Positions 52,062 to 60,498 of a DNA stretch of 64,000 nucleotides are shown here, in pieces. Where the stretch lies: contig NZ_AP023081.1 of the NCBI RefSeq assembly GCF_026072635.1, positions 6,568,501 to 6,632,500 of the forward strand, written 5' to 3'. The stretch comes from Pseudomonas solani. GTDB taxonomy: Bacteria; Pseudomonadota; Gammaproteobacteria; Pseudomonadales; Pseudomonadaceae. Each line of letters starts with the position of its first letter. Within the stretch, counting starts at the first letter, position 1. Made by a program: the position numbers and the translations under genes. The notes below the pieces were generated by a model, which was given only the letters and a program-made list of their open reading frames with translations, searched no databases and was not told the origin of the DNA.

Positions 52062-53834
52062 TCAGGCCGGCTCGTTCGATGTGGAAAATTGCAGTTCCGC
52101 CAGGCGCGCATAGAGCGGGCTGCTGAGCACCAGCTCCTGGTGGCTGCCGATGGCGACCAGCTTGCCCTTGTCGATGACGGCGATGCGGTCCGCGCTCTTC
52201 ACCGTGGCCAGGCGGTGGGCGATCACCAGGGTGGTGCGCCCGCTCATGACCTCGGGCAGGGCCTGCTGGATCAGGTGCTCGCTTTCGGCATCCAGCGCGC
52301 TGGTGGCTTCGTCCAGCAGCAGGATGGGTGCATCGGTGAGCAAGGCCCGGGCGATGGCCAGGCGCTGGCGCTGCCCGCCGGAAAGGCCGATGCCGCCGTC
52401 GCCCAGGTGCGTCTGGTAGCCCTCGGGCATGCGCTGGATGAATTCGTGGGCATGGGCGGCCCGCGCCGCAGCCTCCACCTCGGCCTGGCTGGCGTCGGGG
52501 CGACCGTAGCGGATGTTGTCCTCGACGCTGCCGAAGAACAGCGCCGGGCTCTGCGATACCAGGGCGAAGCAGCGGCGCAGGTCGGCCGGCTCCAGGCGCT
52601 GGATGGGCAGGCCATCCACCCGCACTTCACCCTCGGTGGGGTCGAAGAAGCGCAGCAGCAGGTCGAAGAGCGTCGACTTGCCCGCACCGGAAGGGCCGAC
52701 CAGGGCCAGGGTCTCGCCGGGGCGCACGTGCAGGTCGATGCCATCGAGGGCCAGGCTCTGCGGCCGGGTCGGGTAGGCGAAGCGCAGGCCGCGCAGCTCC
52801 AGCTCGCCTTCCACCCGCTCGGGCAGGCGCAGCAGGTCGCTTTCCGGGGCCTTGATGGTGCTGCGGGTCTGCAGCAGCTCGGCGATGCGCTCGGCGGCAC
52901 CGGCGGCGCTTTGCAGCTCGCCGATCACCTCGCTGATGGCACCGAAGGCGGAACCGACGATCAGGCTGTAGAAGACGAAGGCGGCCAGGTCACCGCCGGA
53001 AATGCGCCCGGCGATCACGTCCATGCCGCCGACCCAGAGCATCACCCCCACCGCGCCGAGCACCAGCACGATGACCACGGTGATCAGCCAGGCCCGCTGG
53101 GTGATGCGCTTGCGCGCGGTGTCGAAGGCGCCTTCCACGGTACGCCCGAAGCGCGCCCGGTCCTGGGCCTGGTGGTTGTAGGCCTGGACGGTCTTGATCT
53201 GCCCCAGGGTCTCGCCGACGTAGCTGCCGACATCGGCGATGCGGTCCTGGCTCTGCCGCGACAGCGCCCGCACCCGCCGGCCGAAGAGCAGGATCGGCGC
53301 CACCACCAGCGGCAGGGCGACGACCACGATGCCGGTCAGCTTGGGGTTGGTGACGAACAGCAGGCCGATGCCGCCGATCATCATGATGCCGTTGCGCAGC
53401 GCCAGGGACAGCGACGAGCCGATAACCGATTGCAGCAGCGTGGTATCGGCCGTGAGGCGCGACTGGATTTCCGAGGCACGGGTGGTTTCGAAGAAGCCGG
53501 GGTGCAGCTCGATCAGGTGGTTGAACACGCGCTTGCGGATATCCGCGACGAAGCGCTCGCCCACCCAGGACACCAGGTAGAAGCGGCTGAAGGTGCCCAC
53601 CGCCAGCGCCACCACCAGGGCGAAGAACAGGATGATCGAATGGTTGAGGGCTTCCGGTGACTGGGTCGCCAGGCCCTGGTCCACCAGCAGGCGGATGCCC
53701 TGCCCCATGGACAGGGTGATGGCGGCGGTGAACAGTAGCGCCAGCAGCGCGCCGATCACCCGCCAGCGATAGGGAGCGACGAAGCGCGCGGCCATGCGCA
53801 GCGCATTGCGCTGGCGGGAGGAAAGCAGACCCAT
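52062..53834 (-). CDS. MsbA-like ABC exporter (fused permease-ATPase)
   Basis: A 590-residue half-transporter: six membrane helices (about 20-300) and an ATPase domain with Walker A GPSGAGKST, signature LSGGQRQRLAIARAL, Walker B ILLLDEATSALD and the switch histidine in IAHRLATVK. As a homodimer it would export a lipid or drug. An upstream GTG (53864) is an alternative start. It is followed after 22 bp by the saccharopine dehydrogenase-like gene, so the two may be functionally linked. Confidence 0.92.
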   Translation of the reverse strand: MGLLSSRQRNALRMAARFVAPYRWRVIGALLALLFTAAITLSMGQGIRLLVDQGLATQSPEALNHSIILFFALVVALAVGTFSRFYLVSWVGERFVADIRKRVFNHLIELHPGFFETTRASEIQSRLTADTTLLQSVIGSSLSLALRNGIMMIGGIGLLFVTNPKLTGIVVVALPLVVAPILLFGRRVRALSRQSQDRIADVGSYVGETLGQIKTVQAYNHQAQDRARFGRTVEGAFDTARKRITQRAWLITVVIVLVLGAVGVMLWVGGMDVIAGRISGGDLAAFVFYSLIVGSAFGAISEVIGELQSAAGAAERIAELLQTRSTIKAPESDLLRLPERVEGELELRGLRFAYPTRPQSLALDGIDLHVRPGETLALVGPSGAGKSTLFDLLLRFFDPTEGEVRVDGLPIQRLEPADLRRCFALVSQSPALFFGSVEDNIRYGRPDASQAEVEAAARAAHAHEFIQRMPEGYQTHLGDGGIGLSGGQRQRLAIARALLTDAPILLLDEATSALDAESEHLIQQALPEVMSGRTTLVIAHRLATVKSADRIAVIDKGKLVAIGSHQELVLSSPLYARLAELQFSTSNEPA

Positions 53835-53905
53835 TGCGAGGACTCGATCGGGAGGAGGCGCCACTCTGCGGGTTTTCCCGCCGCTGCGCCAGCCGCTCTA
53901 TTGCC

Positions 53906-54346
53906 TCAGTTGCCCGCCTGGAGGAAGCGCTGCTCGTGGTCGGGGCTCGGCAGCAGGCACACCTCGTGGCGACCGAACAGCCGGTAGCGGTTCAGCGCGA
54001 TGCGGTCGTAGAGCCAATCGCGCAACGCCGCCGGGATCACCCGCAGCACCCCACCCAGGCGCCAGGGCCAGGGCAGCAGGCGGGCGATGCGCAGCACCGC
54101 GTCGGAACGCACGAACAGCTCGCGGCCCTCGATGTAGGCCATGGTGTCGAAGTGGTCGGTGGGCAGGCCATACCAGCGCAGAATGGCCTGCCCCTCCGGG
54201 GATTGCACCGAAGCCAGCTTGAACAGCCGCTCGCGGTCGTGGCGGATCAGGAAACGCGCCCAGCCGTTGCACAGCTTGCAGACGCCATCGAAGAGCACCA
54301 CGCGCTCGCCGGGCTGGATGTGGGGAGGAAAGGAATCGGCGTTCAT
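53906..54346 (-). CDS. DCC family thiol-disulfide oxidoreductase-like protein
   Basis: A 146-residue protein of the DCC (YuxK) family with the motif FDGVCKLCNGW, giving a CxxC redox-type pair near the N-terminus, and YGLPTDHFDTM. Function unestablished. The ATG at 54346 is preferred over the GTG one codon earlier because GGGAGC lies nearby. Located 71 bp before the ABC exporter on the same strand. Confidence 0.87.
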   Translation of the reverse strand: MNADSFPPHIQPGERVVLFDGVCKLCNGWARFLIRHDRERLFKLASVQSPEGQAILRWYGLPTDHFDTMAYIEGRELFVRSDAVLRIARLLPWPWRLGGVLRVIPAALRDWLYDRIALNRYRLFGRHEVCLLPSPDHEQRFLQAGN

Positions 54347-54436
54347 CACGCGCTCCCGGTCAGGAAAGGATGCCGTCGATACTAGGCCTTGCGCGAAAAG
54401 CCGTCGAGCACAGGCACAGCCCGTGCTCGTGGCCCG

Positions 54437-55015
54437 TCAACGCTCGGCGAAGCGGTAGTGGCCGATGATCTTGTAGCGGAACAGGATGTCCTCTTCCTGG
54501 GTACCGCGGCCGATGTTGTGCAGGGCCAGCGGCACGCCGTCGGCACCGGTGCGGTCGGAGAGGATGCCGATGTGCTGCAGGCCGCGCCCGAGGTCCCAGG
54601 TGACGATGTCGCCGGGGCGGTAGTTGGCGGCCTGGTCGCTGGGGCGCAGCGCCATGCCCTGGCGCTTGAACCAGGTCATCAGGTTGGGCACGCGGCGGTG
54701 GTCGATGTTCGGATCGGGGCGCTTCAGGCCCCAGTTGCGCGGGTAGGCGGAGAAGTGGCTGCGCATGTCCTCGTGCACCACCTTCTGCAGGTCCAGGCCC
54801 TGTTCGCGCAGCGCGCGGATCACCACGTCGGTGCACACGCCGGTGGCCAGGGGCACGTCGCCGCCGGGGTAGGCGATGCGCCGGTACACCGGGTCGTAGC
54901 TCAGGGTCACGCCGATCTGGCCGCGCGCCGAATCCACCAGGCGCACGGCATCCACCGCCGCCTGGGCGCCCAGGCTGGCCAGCAGCAGGAACAGGCAAAA
55001 CAGTCGCTTGAGCAT
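54437..55015 (-). CDS. DUF1287 exported protein (NlpC-like fold)
   Basis: A 192-residue protein with a signal peptide (LFCLFLLLASLGAQA) and DUF1287 features: GGDVPLATGVCTDVVIRALR carries a cysteine, and GRGLQHIGILSDR a histidine, a pair resembling NlpC/P60 peptidases. A cell-wall role is possible but unproved. Its ATG lies 2 bp after the stop codon of the GFA gene, so the two are coupled. Confidence 0.87.
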   Translation of the reverse strand: MLKRLFCLFLLLASLGAQAAVDAVRLVDSARGQIGVTLSYDPVYRRIAYPGGDVPLATGVCTDVVIRALREQGLDLQKVVHEDMRSHFSAYPRNWGLKRPDPNIDHRRVPNLMTWFKRQGMALRPSDQAANYRPGDIVTWDLGRGLQHIGILSDRTGADGVPLALHNIGRGTQEEDILFRYKIIGHYRFAER

Positions 55016-55017
55016 GG

Positions 55018-55416
55018 TCAGCCCCGCCCTGCAGGGAATTGCGGCAGGGAATCCTGGATGTCCCACCAGTTGGCCCTGGACGCCACGTAGGCGTGGTTGG
55101 CGGGGCGCGTCTCCAGCTCGCCTTCCAGCAGGCCGGCACGGATGCGCAGCACGCCGGGGGCTTTCTCGCTCTTGCTGTAGAGGGGCGAGCCGCAACGCTC
55201 GCAGAACACCCGCTGCTTGCCCGGCGAGGAGCTGAAGGCACGCAGCAGCTCATTCCCCGCCAGCAGGCGGAAGCGCGTCTCGTCCACCGGGATATTGGTG
55301 ACGAAAGGCGTGCCCTGCGCCTTGCGGCACTGGCTGCAATGACAAATCTGGATCGGCGCCAGCTCACCCTCGATCTCGAAACGAACTCCGCCGCACAGGC
55401 AACCACCCTGGACCAT
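55018..55416 (-). CDS. GFA family (glutathione-dependent formaldehyde-activating-like) protein
   Basis: A 132-residue zinc protein with three cysteine motifs: GGCLCGGVRF, CHCSQCRKAQG and CERCGSPLY. The family is named for an enzyme that promotes formaldehyde-glutathione adduct formation, but most members have unknown activity. The ATG at 55416 starts the conserved sequence (MVQGGCLC). Two bp separate it from the DUF1287 gene. Confidence 0.88.
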   Translation of the reverse strand: MVQGGCLCGGVRFEIEGELAPIQICHCSQCRKAQGTPFVTNIPVDETRFRLLAGNELLRAFSSSPGKQRVFCERCGSPLYSKSEKAPGVLRIRAGLLEGELETRPANHAYVASRANWWDIQDSLPQFPAGRG

Positions 55417-55471
55417 CTTCTCTCTCCTTGCAGATGTGCAGCGGCAAGAGTAACGGAGCGGGAGGCAACGG

Positions 55472-55500
55472 AAAATGCCCGATGGTGGGAGCCATCGGGC
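55472..55500 (-). terminator. Intrinsic terminator downstream of the structured element
   Basis: On the minus strand GCCCGATGG (55500-55492), a 6-nt loop, CCATCGGGC (55485-55477), then ATTTTCC. A perfect 9-bp stem. It ends a transcript coming from the ATP-NAD kinase-like gene or from the structured element between. Confidence 0.75.
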
Positions 55501-55525
55501 CAAGGGTATTCAACTGTGCAAAGGA

Positions 55526-55613
55526 GCCTGCCGATCCGGGATTGCGCCCCTGACGCCCCAACCATAAGCCCTGAGGAGAATGCGCCAGGTGCGCAAGCAC
55601 CGGATCGGCAGGC
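55526..55613 (-). ncRNA. Long imperfect hairpin, candidate structured RNA
   Basis: Outer arms gcctgccgatccgg (55526-55539) and ccggatcggcaggc (55600-55613) are perfect over 14 bp; inner arms ttgcgcccctg (55542-55552) and caggtgcgcaa (55586-55596) pair at 10 of 11 positions, leaving a 33-nt loop. Read on the minus strand, the hairpin is followed 26 nt later by an intrinsic terminator, which suggests a structured 3' UTR or a small RNA. I could not match it to a known RNA; it is not 4.5S RNA and I have no reason to call it 6S. Confidence 0.4.
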
Positions 55614-55634
55614 CCGGCCAACCTTAAGGATCGG

Positions 55635-55700
55635 TCAGCAGCAGCGCCAGGGGCGCCCGCCTTGGGTGGTTTGCGTCGGTTCCCAGGGCGTTGTAGTCAT
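55635..55700 (-). CDS. Possible 21-residue micro-ORF ending in WRCC
   Basis: ATG at 55700, 7 bp after the stop codon of the ATP-NAD kinase-like gene, opens 21 codons (MTTTPWEPTQ... ending GRPWRCC) and stops at 55635, 21 bp before the structured element. The ribosome site is weak. The C-terminal cysteine pair is unusual, but such short frames are common by chance. Confidence 0.2.
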   Translation of the reverse strand: MTTTPWEPTQTTQGGRPWRCC

Positions 55701-55707
55701 TTGCCAG

Positions 55708-56847
55708 TCAGCACTCGGCGCCTGCGTCGGCGGCCCAGCCCAGCGGGTACAACAGCTCCTCCTTGTAGCCGGCCCAGACCCGCACCGCATCGGGGAAGGC
55801 GTCGTCCAGCTGCGGGTCGCCGCTGTCCACCAGCAGGGGCCGGCCGTCGAGGGTGCCGAGCTTGCGCTTGGTGGCGACTACCCGTAGCCGATCGAGGCCG
55901 ATGGCGCGCAGCACGCGCGGGCTGATCTGCTGGTTGCCACGGCCGATGATGTGCCCCTGGCCACCGATGGCGGTGACCAGGAGGAAGGCCGGATGGCCGT
56001 CCACCAGTTCGAACAGCTGGGCCTCGGTGACATCGCGAGCGATCAGTTGGCCGTTCTCGATCACGTCCACGCCCAGCAGCGTGGCCTCCAGGCCGAGGTT
56101 GGCGGCCAACCCGTGCAGGGTCGAACCAGGGCCGAGGACGTAGCGCACGCCCTCCTCCCAGCTTTCCGCCAGCCAGTCGGCGAGGTCCACCAGCACCAAC
56201 TCCTCGGACTCCATGCCCGCCTGCTTCACGTGCTGCATGAACTGCCCCTCCACCGGCACCGTCAGCTCGCCGTACCAGCGGGCCACCACCTTGCCCTCGC
56301 GCAGCGCCGCTTCGTCGAGATCGCGCACCTCGCCGCTGGCCAGACGTACAAGGCCGCCCTCCACCAGGCGCCGCGCCACCTCCCCCGCCGCACGCGGGCT
56401 GATGGCGTAGACGCCGGAATGGATCTTCACCCCCGCCGGAATACCCAGCACCGGCTGGCCTTCACGGGCCACGGCGCTGACGTCGCGGGCGGTGCCGTCA
56501 CCGCCGGCGAAGAGGATCAACGACACCCCCGTCTCCTGCAGCGCCTCCACGGCGTGGCGGGTGTCGGCGGCGCTGCTGGTCGCCGCCTCCAGAGCACCGA
56601 TGAGCCGATGGCGGAAGCCCATGCGTGCCAGCAGGTCGGCGCCCATGGCGCCGGGAAAGGTGAGGAACTCCAGGCGCCCGGCCAGGGGCAGCAGGGACTC
56701 CAGCGCCAGTTGGGTGCGCTCCTCGGCGCGGGGCACGGCGCCGCGCGCCAGGGCCTCCTCGGCGACACCGTCGCTGCCCTTGAGGGCAGCCGCGCCGCCC
56801 AGCCCGGCCAGGGGATTGATGATCAGGCCCATTCGGAATATCGACAT
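55708..56847 (-). CDS. ATP-NAD kinase-like protein
   Basis: A 379-residue protein with the NAD/diacylglycerol kinase signature GGDGTARDVS and INPLAGLGG at the N-terminus. It belongs to the longer ATP-NAD kinase-like (AcoX-related) group, not the standard NadK. The ATG at 56847 (MSIFRMG) follows AAGAGG. Its substrate is unknown. It is followed by the structured element, on the same strand. Confidence 0.83.
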   Translation of the reverse strand: MSIFRMGLIINPLAGLGGAAALKGSDGVAEEALARGAVPRAEERTQLALESLLPLAGRLEFLTFPGAMGADLLARMGFRHRLIGALEAATSSAADTRHAVEALQETGVSLILFAGGDGTARDVSAVAREGQPVLGIPAGVKIHSGVYAISPRAAGEVARRLVEGGLVRLASGEVRDLDEAALREGKVVARWYGELTVPVEGQFMQHVKQAGMESEELVLVDLADWLAESWEEGVRYVLGPGSTLHGLAANLGLEATLLGVDVIENGQLIARDVTEAQLFELVDGHPAFLLVTAIGGQGHIIGRGNQQISPRVLRAIGLDRLRVVATKRKLGTLDGRPLLVDSGDPQLDDAFPDAVRVWAGYKEELLYPLGWAADAGAEC

Positions 56848-57041
56848 GCCAACCTCTTCGCTGAACTCTCGGCCCGCGTTGCGGGTCAACCCCATGGACC
56901 GGCCGGAAAGCGCGATTGGCACAATCGCTGCAAATATCCCCCGGTCCTTTGCTTTTACGGCGTAATACTGGCGCCTGACTGTCACTGCGCGTTCATCTAT
57001 GGGACCTAGACTGCGCGCACCACCTGATGAGGAGACAGGCC

Positions 57042-57218
57042 ATGAGCTTGCAAAACAGCACTTCCACCCGCCGGGTCGTTCCGCTTCAACCCCAACAACC
57101 CGTTGGCGGCTCGATCATCGACGCCCAGGGTCGGGAAATCCCCATTACCGAAGGCATGATCCAGCGCGCCTGCAAAGAGCTGGACAAGCACTGGGAAGGC
57201 GCCCGCAAACAGGCCTGA
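57042..57218 (+). CDS. Small conserved-looking hypothetical protein
   Basis: A 58-residue protein. GAGGAG lies about 8 bp before the ATG at 57042, and a strong terminator follows, so it is a real transcription unit. The C-terminal half (GREIPITEGMIQRACKELDK) looks ordered and probably helical; the N-terminus is polar. I do not recognise it. It may be cytoplasmic: no signal peptide or membrane segment. Confidence 0.7.
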   Translation: MSLQNSTSTRRVVPLQPQQPVGGSIIDAQGREIPITEGMIQRACKELDKHWEGARKQA

Positions 57219-57236
57219 CCCCCAGCGCTTCACTCG

Positions 57237-57266
57237 AAGGCCCGGGCATCTGCCCGGGCCTTTTCA
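57237..57266 (+). terminator. Terminator of the small hypothetical gene
   Basis: aaggcccgggcatctgcccg followed by ggccttttc: a 10-bp stem with a 4-nt loop and T run. It separates the gene from convergent pdxB. Confidence 0.85.
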
Positions 57267-57293
57267 TTGGTGGGTCATTGGCGGGCCGCGGCC

Positions 57294-58436
57294 TCAGGCC
57301 AGCTCCGCCCCAAGCGCCCGCACCCACTGCGCCAGTTGCGGCGCCTCGCCCTGCAGGCGCACCCGCAGGCCGTCGATTTCCCGGCGCACCGGGTAGTGCT
57401 TGCGCAAGGCGTCGAAGGCCGCGCGGCGCTGGGCGGAATCCCCCACCAGGCTGCGGCGGAAATCGGCATCGTCGCGGCGCGGGTCATACACCGCGCGGCA
57501 GAGCATGGCCAACGCCCAGACCGTGTCGGCGCTGGCATCCAGGGTCAGTTCCGGCAACCAGGGCGCGGGCAGCAGTTCGTCCAGCCGCACCGCTTCCTCG
57601 ATGCCTTCGGCGCGGCAGAAGGCCTGGTAGATCTGCGCGGTGCCGCGCAGCTTGCCGTCCAGGCTATAGCCGGCGATGTGCGGCGTGGCGATGCGGCACA
57701 GCGCGGCCAGTTCAGGATCAGCCTCCGGCTCGCCTTCCCAGACGTCCAGCACCGCGCGCAGGTCCGAACGGGCCCGCAGCGCATCACGCAGCGCCCGGTT
57801 GTCCACCACCGCCCCCCGGCTGGCGTTGATCAGCCAGCAGCCGGGCTTGAGCCGCGCCAGCTCGGCGGCCCCCAGCAGGTGGTGGGTGGGATGGGCGCCG
57901 CCCTTGTCCAATGGCGTGTGCAGGCTGATGGCATCGCACTGCTCCAGCACGGTGGCCAGGTCGACGTAGTCGCCTCCCTCGGCCGCCCGGCGTGGTGGGT
58001 CGCAGACCAGCACCCGCCAGCCCAGGCCACGCAGCACCTCCACCAGGCGCCCGCCCACCTGGCCGGCGCCGACAACGCCATAGGTGCGGGTCGAGGGCGC
58101 TACGCCCTCGTCCTCGGCCAGGGTCAGCAGGCTGCCCAGGACGAAATCCACCACGCCACGGGCATTGCAGCCGGGCGCGCTGGACCAGGCGATGCCGGCC
58201 TCGGCGAACCAGCCCAGGTCGAGATGATCGGTACCGATGGTGCAGGTGCCGACGAAGCGCACCGCGCTGCCTTCCAGCAGGGCGCGGTCGACGCGGGTCA
58301 CCGAGCGCACCAGCAGCACCTCGGCGTCGCCCAGGGCGGCACGGTCGATGGCACGTCCCGGCATGCGGCGGATGGGGCCGAAACCGCCGAAGAAGGCGTC
58401 GACCAGGGGGATGTTTTCGTCGGCGAGGATGCGCAT
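57294..58436 (-). CDS. pdxB: Erythronate-4-phosphate dehydrogenase
   Basis: A 380-residue D-2-hydroxyacid dehydrogenase of pyridoxal-phosphate synthesis, oxidising 4-phosphoerythronate. NAD motif GVVGAGQVGGRLVE, catalytic R in INASRGAVVDN, E in VWEGEPE, H in ATPHIAGYS, and the PdxB-specific C-terminal dimerisation domain. N-terminus MRILADENIP is typical. It diverges from the MATE gene with 278 bp between starts. Confidence 0.95.
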   Translation of the reverse strand: MRILADENIPLVDAFFGGFGPIRRMPGRAIDRAALGDAEVLLVRSVTRVDRALLEGSAVRFVGTCTIGTDHLDLGWFAEAGIAWSSAPGCNARGVVDFVLGSLLTLAEDEGVAPSTRTYGVVGAGQVGGRLVEVLRGLGWRVLVCDPPRRAAEGGDYVDLATVLEQCDAISLHTPLDKGGAHPTHHLLGAAELARLKPGCWLINASRGAVVDNRALRDALRARSDLRAVLDVWEGEPEADPELAALCRIATPHIAGYSLDGKLRGTAQIYQAFCRAEGIEEAVRLDELLPAPWLPELTLDASADTVWALAMLCRAVYDPRRDDADFRRSLVGDSAQRRAAFDALRKHYPVRREIDGLRVRLQGEAPQLAQWVRALGAELA

Positions 58437-58714
58437 GGTGCTCTCCAGGGGCAAGGCGGCCATTCTACGGAATCCCCCGGCCCGGCGTCGCCCCAACCAG
58501 GTGCATCCCCCTCTTTCCTGACCGTGCCGTCAGCGCGTAGACTAGGCCGTCTTCCGCCTCCGCTGTCCCCCTATCGCCGGCAATCCCCTTGCCACGGCCA
58601 GGCCAGCGCCCGTTGCGAGCCCATCGCAGCCAGGCTTGCCCACCCCGTGGGCCACGAGCAATACGGACGCCACCGCCGTACCGGTGAACGCTTCACAGCC
58701 ATGGAAAGACCCCC

Positions 58715-60115
58715 GTGACAAACCAAACTCGCCTCGACCGTATGCGTCGCGAATTGCGTGCTCTATTCACTCTTGCCCTGCCCATCATGATCGCCCAGCT
58801 CTCCCACTCGGCCATGGGTTTCGTCGACGCCGTGATGGCCGGCCGTGTCAGCGCGCGCGACCTGGCCGCCGTGGCCCTGGGCAACTCCATCTGGGTACCG
58901 GTGTTCCTGCTGATGACCGGCACCCTCCTCGCCACCACGGCCAAGGTCGCCCAGCGCCACGGTGCCAATCAGGATGCCGAGATCGGCCCGCTGGTGCGCC
59001 AGGCCCTGTGGCTGGCGGTGGTCGTCGGCCTCGCCGGCGCCGGCCTGCTGCTCTGCGCCGAACCCGTGCTGCGCATGATGGGCGTGGAGGAAGACCTGGT
59101 GGCTCCGAGCATGGGCTACCTCCACGGCATCGCCTTCGGCCTGCCGGCGGTGGCGCTCTACCAGGTGCTGCGCTGCTACAGCGACGGCCTGGGCCGCACC
59201 CGTCCGAGCATGGTGCTGGGCATCTGCGGGCTGCTGCTGAACATCCCGCTCAACTACGTGCTGATCTACGGCCACCTGGGCTTCCCGGCCATGGGCGGCG
59301 TGGGCTGCGGCTGGGCCAGCGGCATCGCCATGTGGCTGATGTTCTTCGGCATGCTGGGCTGGGTGAACATCGCCAAGGTGTACAAGCCGAGCGGCCTGTT
59401 CAATCACTTCGAGACGCCGCGCTGGGCGGTGATCAAGCGCCTGCTGAGCGTGGGCCTGCCCATCGGCATCGCGATCTTCGCCGAGTCGAGCATCTTCGCG
59501 GTGATCGCCCTGCTGATCGGCGGGCTGGGCGCCAACGTGGTGGCCGGGCACCAGATCGCGCTGAACTTCAGCTCGCTGGTGTTCATGATCCCGTACTCCC
59601 TGGCCATGGCGGTGACCGTGCGTGTCGGCCACTCCCTGGGGCGTGGCACGCCGCGTGATGCGCGCTTCTCCGCGGGTGTAGGCATGGCCACGGCGCTGGC
59701 CTATGCCTGCCTGTCGGCCAGCCTGATGCTGCTGTTCCGTGAGCAGATCGCCGCCATCTACACCCCCGATGCCCAGGTCATCGCGGTGGCTGCATCGCTG
59801 ATCGTGTTCGCTGCGCTGTTCCAGTTCTCCGACGCCATCCAGGTCACCGCCGCCGGTGCCCTGCGTGGTTATCAGGACACGCGGGTGACGATGATCCTCA
59901 CCCTGTTTTCCTATTGGGGCATCGGCCTGCCCATCGGCTACCTGCTGGGGCTTACCGACTGGCTGGGCGAACCCACTGGCCCACGCGGCCTATGGCAGGG
60001 GCTGATCGCCGGCCTGACGGTGGCGGCGGTGATGCTGACCTTCCGTGTGGCCCGTAGCGCGCGCTCGCGCATCCGCAGCAGCGACCGCGTGACGGCCCTG
60101 GCCGAACCGGCCTGA
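58715..60115 (+). CDS. MATE family multidrug exporter (NorM/PmpM-like)
   Basis: A 466-residue transporter with 12 predicted membrane helices and NorM-type sequence (ALPIMIAQLSHSAMGFVDAV; GAGLLLCAEPVLRMMGV; AGALRGYQDTRV). Such proteins exchange cations for drugs such as fluoroquinolones and dyes; P. aeruginosa PmpM is the nearest named relative I know. The start is GTG at 58715. A strong terminator follows. The 278-bp divergent region from pdxB shows no clear promoter pair to me. Confidence 0.9.
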   Translation: MTNQTRLDRMRRELRALFTLALPIMIAQLSHSAMGFVDAVMAGRVSARDLAAVALGNSIWVPVFLLMTGTLLATTAKVAQRHGANQDAEIGPLVRQALWLAVVVGLAGAGLLLCAEPVLRMMGVEEDLVAPSMGYLHGIAFGLPAVALYQVLRCYSDGLGRTRPSMVLGICGLLLNIPLNYVLIYGHLGFPAMGGVGCGWASGIAMWLMFFGMLGWVNIAKVYKPSGLFNHFETPRWAVIKRLLSVGLPIGIAIFAESSIFAVIALLIGGLGANVVAGHQIALNFSSLVFMIPYSLAMAVTVRVGHSLGRGTPRDARFSAGVGMATALAYACLSASLMLLFREQIAAIYTPDAQVIAVAASLIVFAALFQFSDAIQVTAAGALRGYQDTRVTMILTLFSYWGIGLPIGYLLGLTDWLGEPTGPRGLWQGLIAGLTVAAVMLTFRVARSARSRIRSSDRVTALAEPA

Positions 60116-60126
60116 CGCCACACAGC

Positions 60127-60157
60127 AAGAAGCCCGCGCAATGCGGGCTTCTTTTTA
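60127..60157 (+). terminator. Terminator of the MATE gene
   Basis: aagaagcccgcgcaatgcgg followed by gcttctttttat: an 11-bp stem with a short loop and a long T run. It also serves as the boundary with convergent tusA. Confidence 0.88.
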
Positions 60158-60169
60158 TCCGAGGCGGCC

Positions 60170-60409
60170 TCATTCGGCCTTCTTGCGGATCCAGTACAGG
60201 TAGGTACCGGCCTCCTCGCCCTGCTCCACCAGCTCGTGGCCGAGGAACATGCAGAACTTGGGGATATCCCGCCGGGTCGACGGGTCGGTGGCGATGACCT
60301 TGAGCAGGCCGCCGGACGGCAGGTCACGCACCTTGTTGTGCAGCATCATCACCGGCTCGGGGCAGTTGAGGCCGGTTGCATCGAGAATGGCATCAGGCTG
60401 ATCGGACAT
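60170..60409 (-). CDS. tusA: TusA family sulfurtransferase
   Basis: A 79-residue TusA protein with the active cysteine C16 in GLNCPEPVMML. It carries persulfide sulfur, in E. coli toward 2-thiouridine of tRNA. The short polar start and the C-terminal EAGTYLYWIRKK fit. It lies before rlmM in the direction of transcription reversed (tusA is transcribed leftward, 90 bp from the rlmM stop), possibly in one unit with it. Confidence 0.93.
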   Translation of the reverse strand: MSDQPDAILDATGLNCPEPVMMLHNKVRDLPSGGLLKVIATDPSTRRDIPKFCMFLGHELVEQGEEAGTYLYWIRKKAE

Positions 60410-60498
60410 GGGGTACTCCAGGAACAGGTCGCCATTGTGGCGTAAAGCGCCAAGCACGCCCAGCCCGGCCGATGCCCGGCACGGCTGGGCGCGCGGCC

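Noticed and set aside
55526..55613. 6S RNA or signal-recognition-particle RNA as the identity of the hairpin
   Set aside because: The conserved SRP tetraloop region (GGAAGCAG context) is absent, and the length and bulge pattern do not clearly fit 6S.
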